From assembly GCA_001513505.1 (NCBI GenBank), contig LFTM01000049.1, positions 1 to 5,014 on the forward strand: a DNA stretch of 5,014 nt. The letters are read 5' to 3'. This document shows, piece after piece, positions 5,010 to 5,014 of this stretch. Both the position numbers and the translations under genes were made by a program. This DNA is from Clostridiales bacterium DTU092 (GTDB lineage Bacteria; Bacillota; Clostridia; Caldicoprobacterales; Caldicoprobacteraceae). The first letter of the stretch is position 1, and each line of letters starts with the position of its first letter. The notes under the pieces were generated by a model, which saw nothing but the letters and a program-made list of their open reading frames with translations, searched no databases and was not told the DNA's origin.

Positions 5010-5014
5010 TGCCT

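Larger units (their letters stand above)
4872..5014. other. AT-rich tail with no supported gene
   Basis: No start codon with a ribosome binding site opens a meaningful frame here. TATAAT at 4966-4971 could be a -10 box, but no -35 lies at a normal distance (nearest TTGCCT at 4937-4942, 23 bases away). A minus-strand frame is open across the whole stretch from 5014 but lacks a start and looks like chance in AT-rich DNA. Two small inverted repeats are listed separately. Confidence 0.5.

Noticed and set aside
4841..5014. Minus-strand frame open from the right edge down to about 4835
   Set aside because: It has no start codon or ribosome binding site, runs antisense through the operon terminator, and its translation looks like AT-rich filler.
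4961..5014. Promoter from TATAAT 4966-4971 driving a gene to the right
   Set aside because: Only a -35-like TTGCCT 23 bases upstream was found, which is too far, and no gene start is visible before the window ends.

Overview
The window looks like chromosomal DNA of a Gram-positive Bacillota, most likely a clostridium-like member. Evidence is a T-box leader in front of an aminoacyl-tRNA synthetase gene, strong GGAGG ribosome binding sites, consensus sigma-A type promoters, CCA-encoding tRNA genes and fairly AT-rich DNA. I cannot name the species.

Bases 1-1888 form a serine-translation block. A T-box leader, cut by the left window edge, ends in a terminator and precedes serS (204-1478), the seryl-tRNA synthetase gene. 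Two serine tRNA genes follow, tRNA-Ser(UGA) and tRNA-Ser(GCU). They have their own near-consensus promoter, whose -10 box lies inside a 43-bp imperfect palindrome, and a shared rho-independent terminator. The T-box bulge sequence TGGC is complementary to the GCCA 3' end of both tRNAs, as expected for a serine sensor.

Bases 1889-2670 hold no intact gene. On the minus strand, running toward the tRNAs, lies an open frame of about 96 codons with no start codon. It reads like the C-terminal end of a site-specific (serine-type) recombinase. On the plus strand are two short, decayed-looking frames. A recombinase remnant with its 3' end against a tRNA gene suggests an old integration site.

Bases 2671-4871 carry a compact, AT-rich restriction-modification operon with its own promoter and terminator. 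It encodes a Dam/DpnM-type (D12 class) adenine-N6 DNA methyltransferase (2727-3569). Overlapping it by 8 bases is a 425-residue protein (3562-4839) with a PD-(D/E)XK-like nuclease signature and a probable winged-helix C-terminus, most likely the partner restriction endonuclease. The methyltransferase would protect the host's sites and the nuclease would cut unmodified incoming DNA. The nuclease does not resemble DpnII as I remember that sequence, so the pairing is the part of the window most worth testing.

The last 143 bases are AT-rich, contain two small inverted repeats and show no convincing gene. Apart from the restriction-modification pair and the promoter palindrome, the window is fairly ordinary, and I see no clear evidence of a wholly new system.
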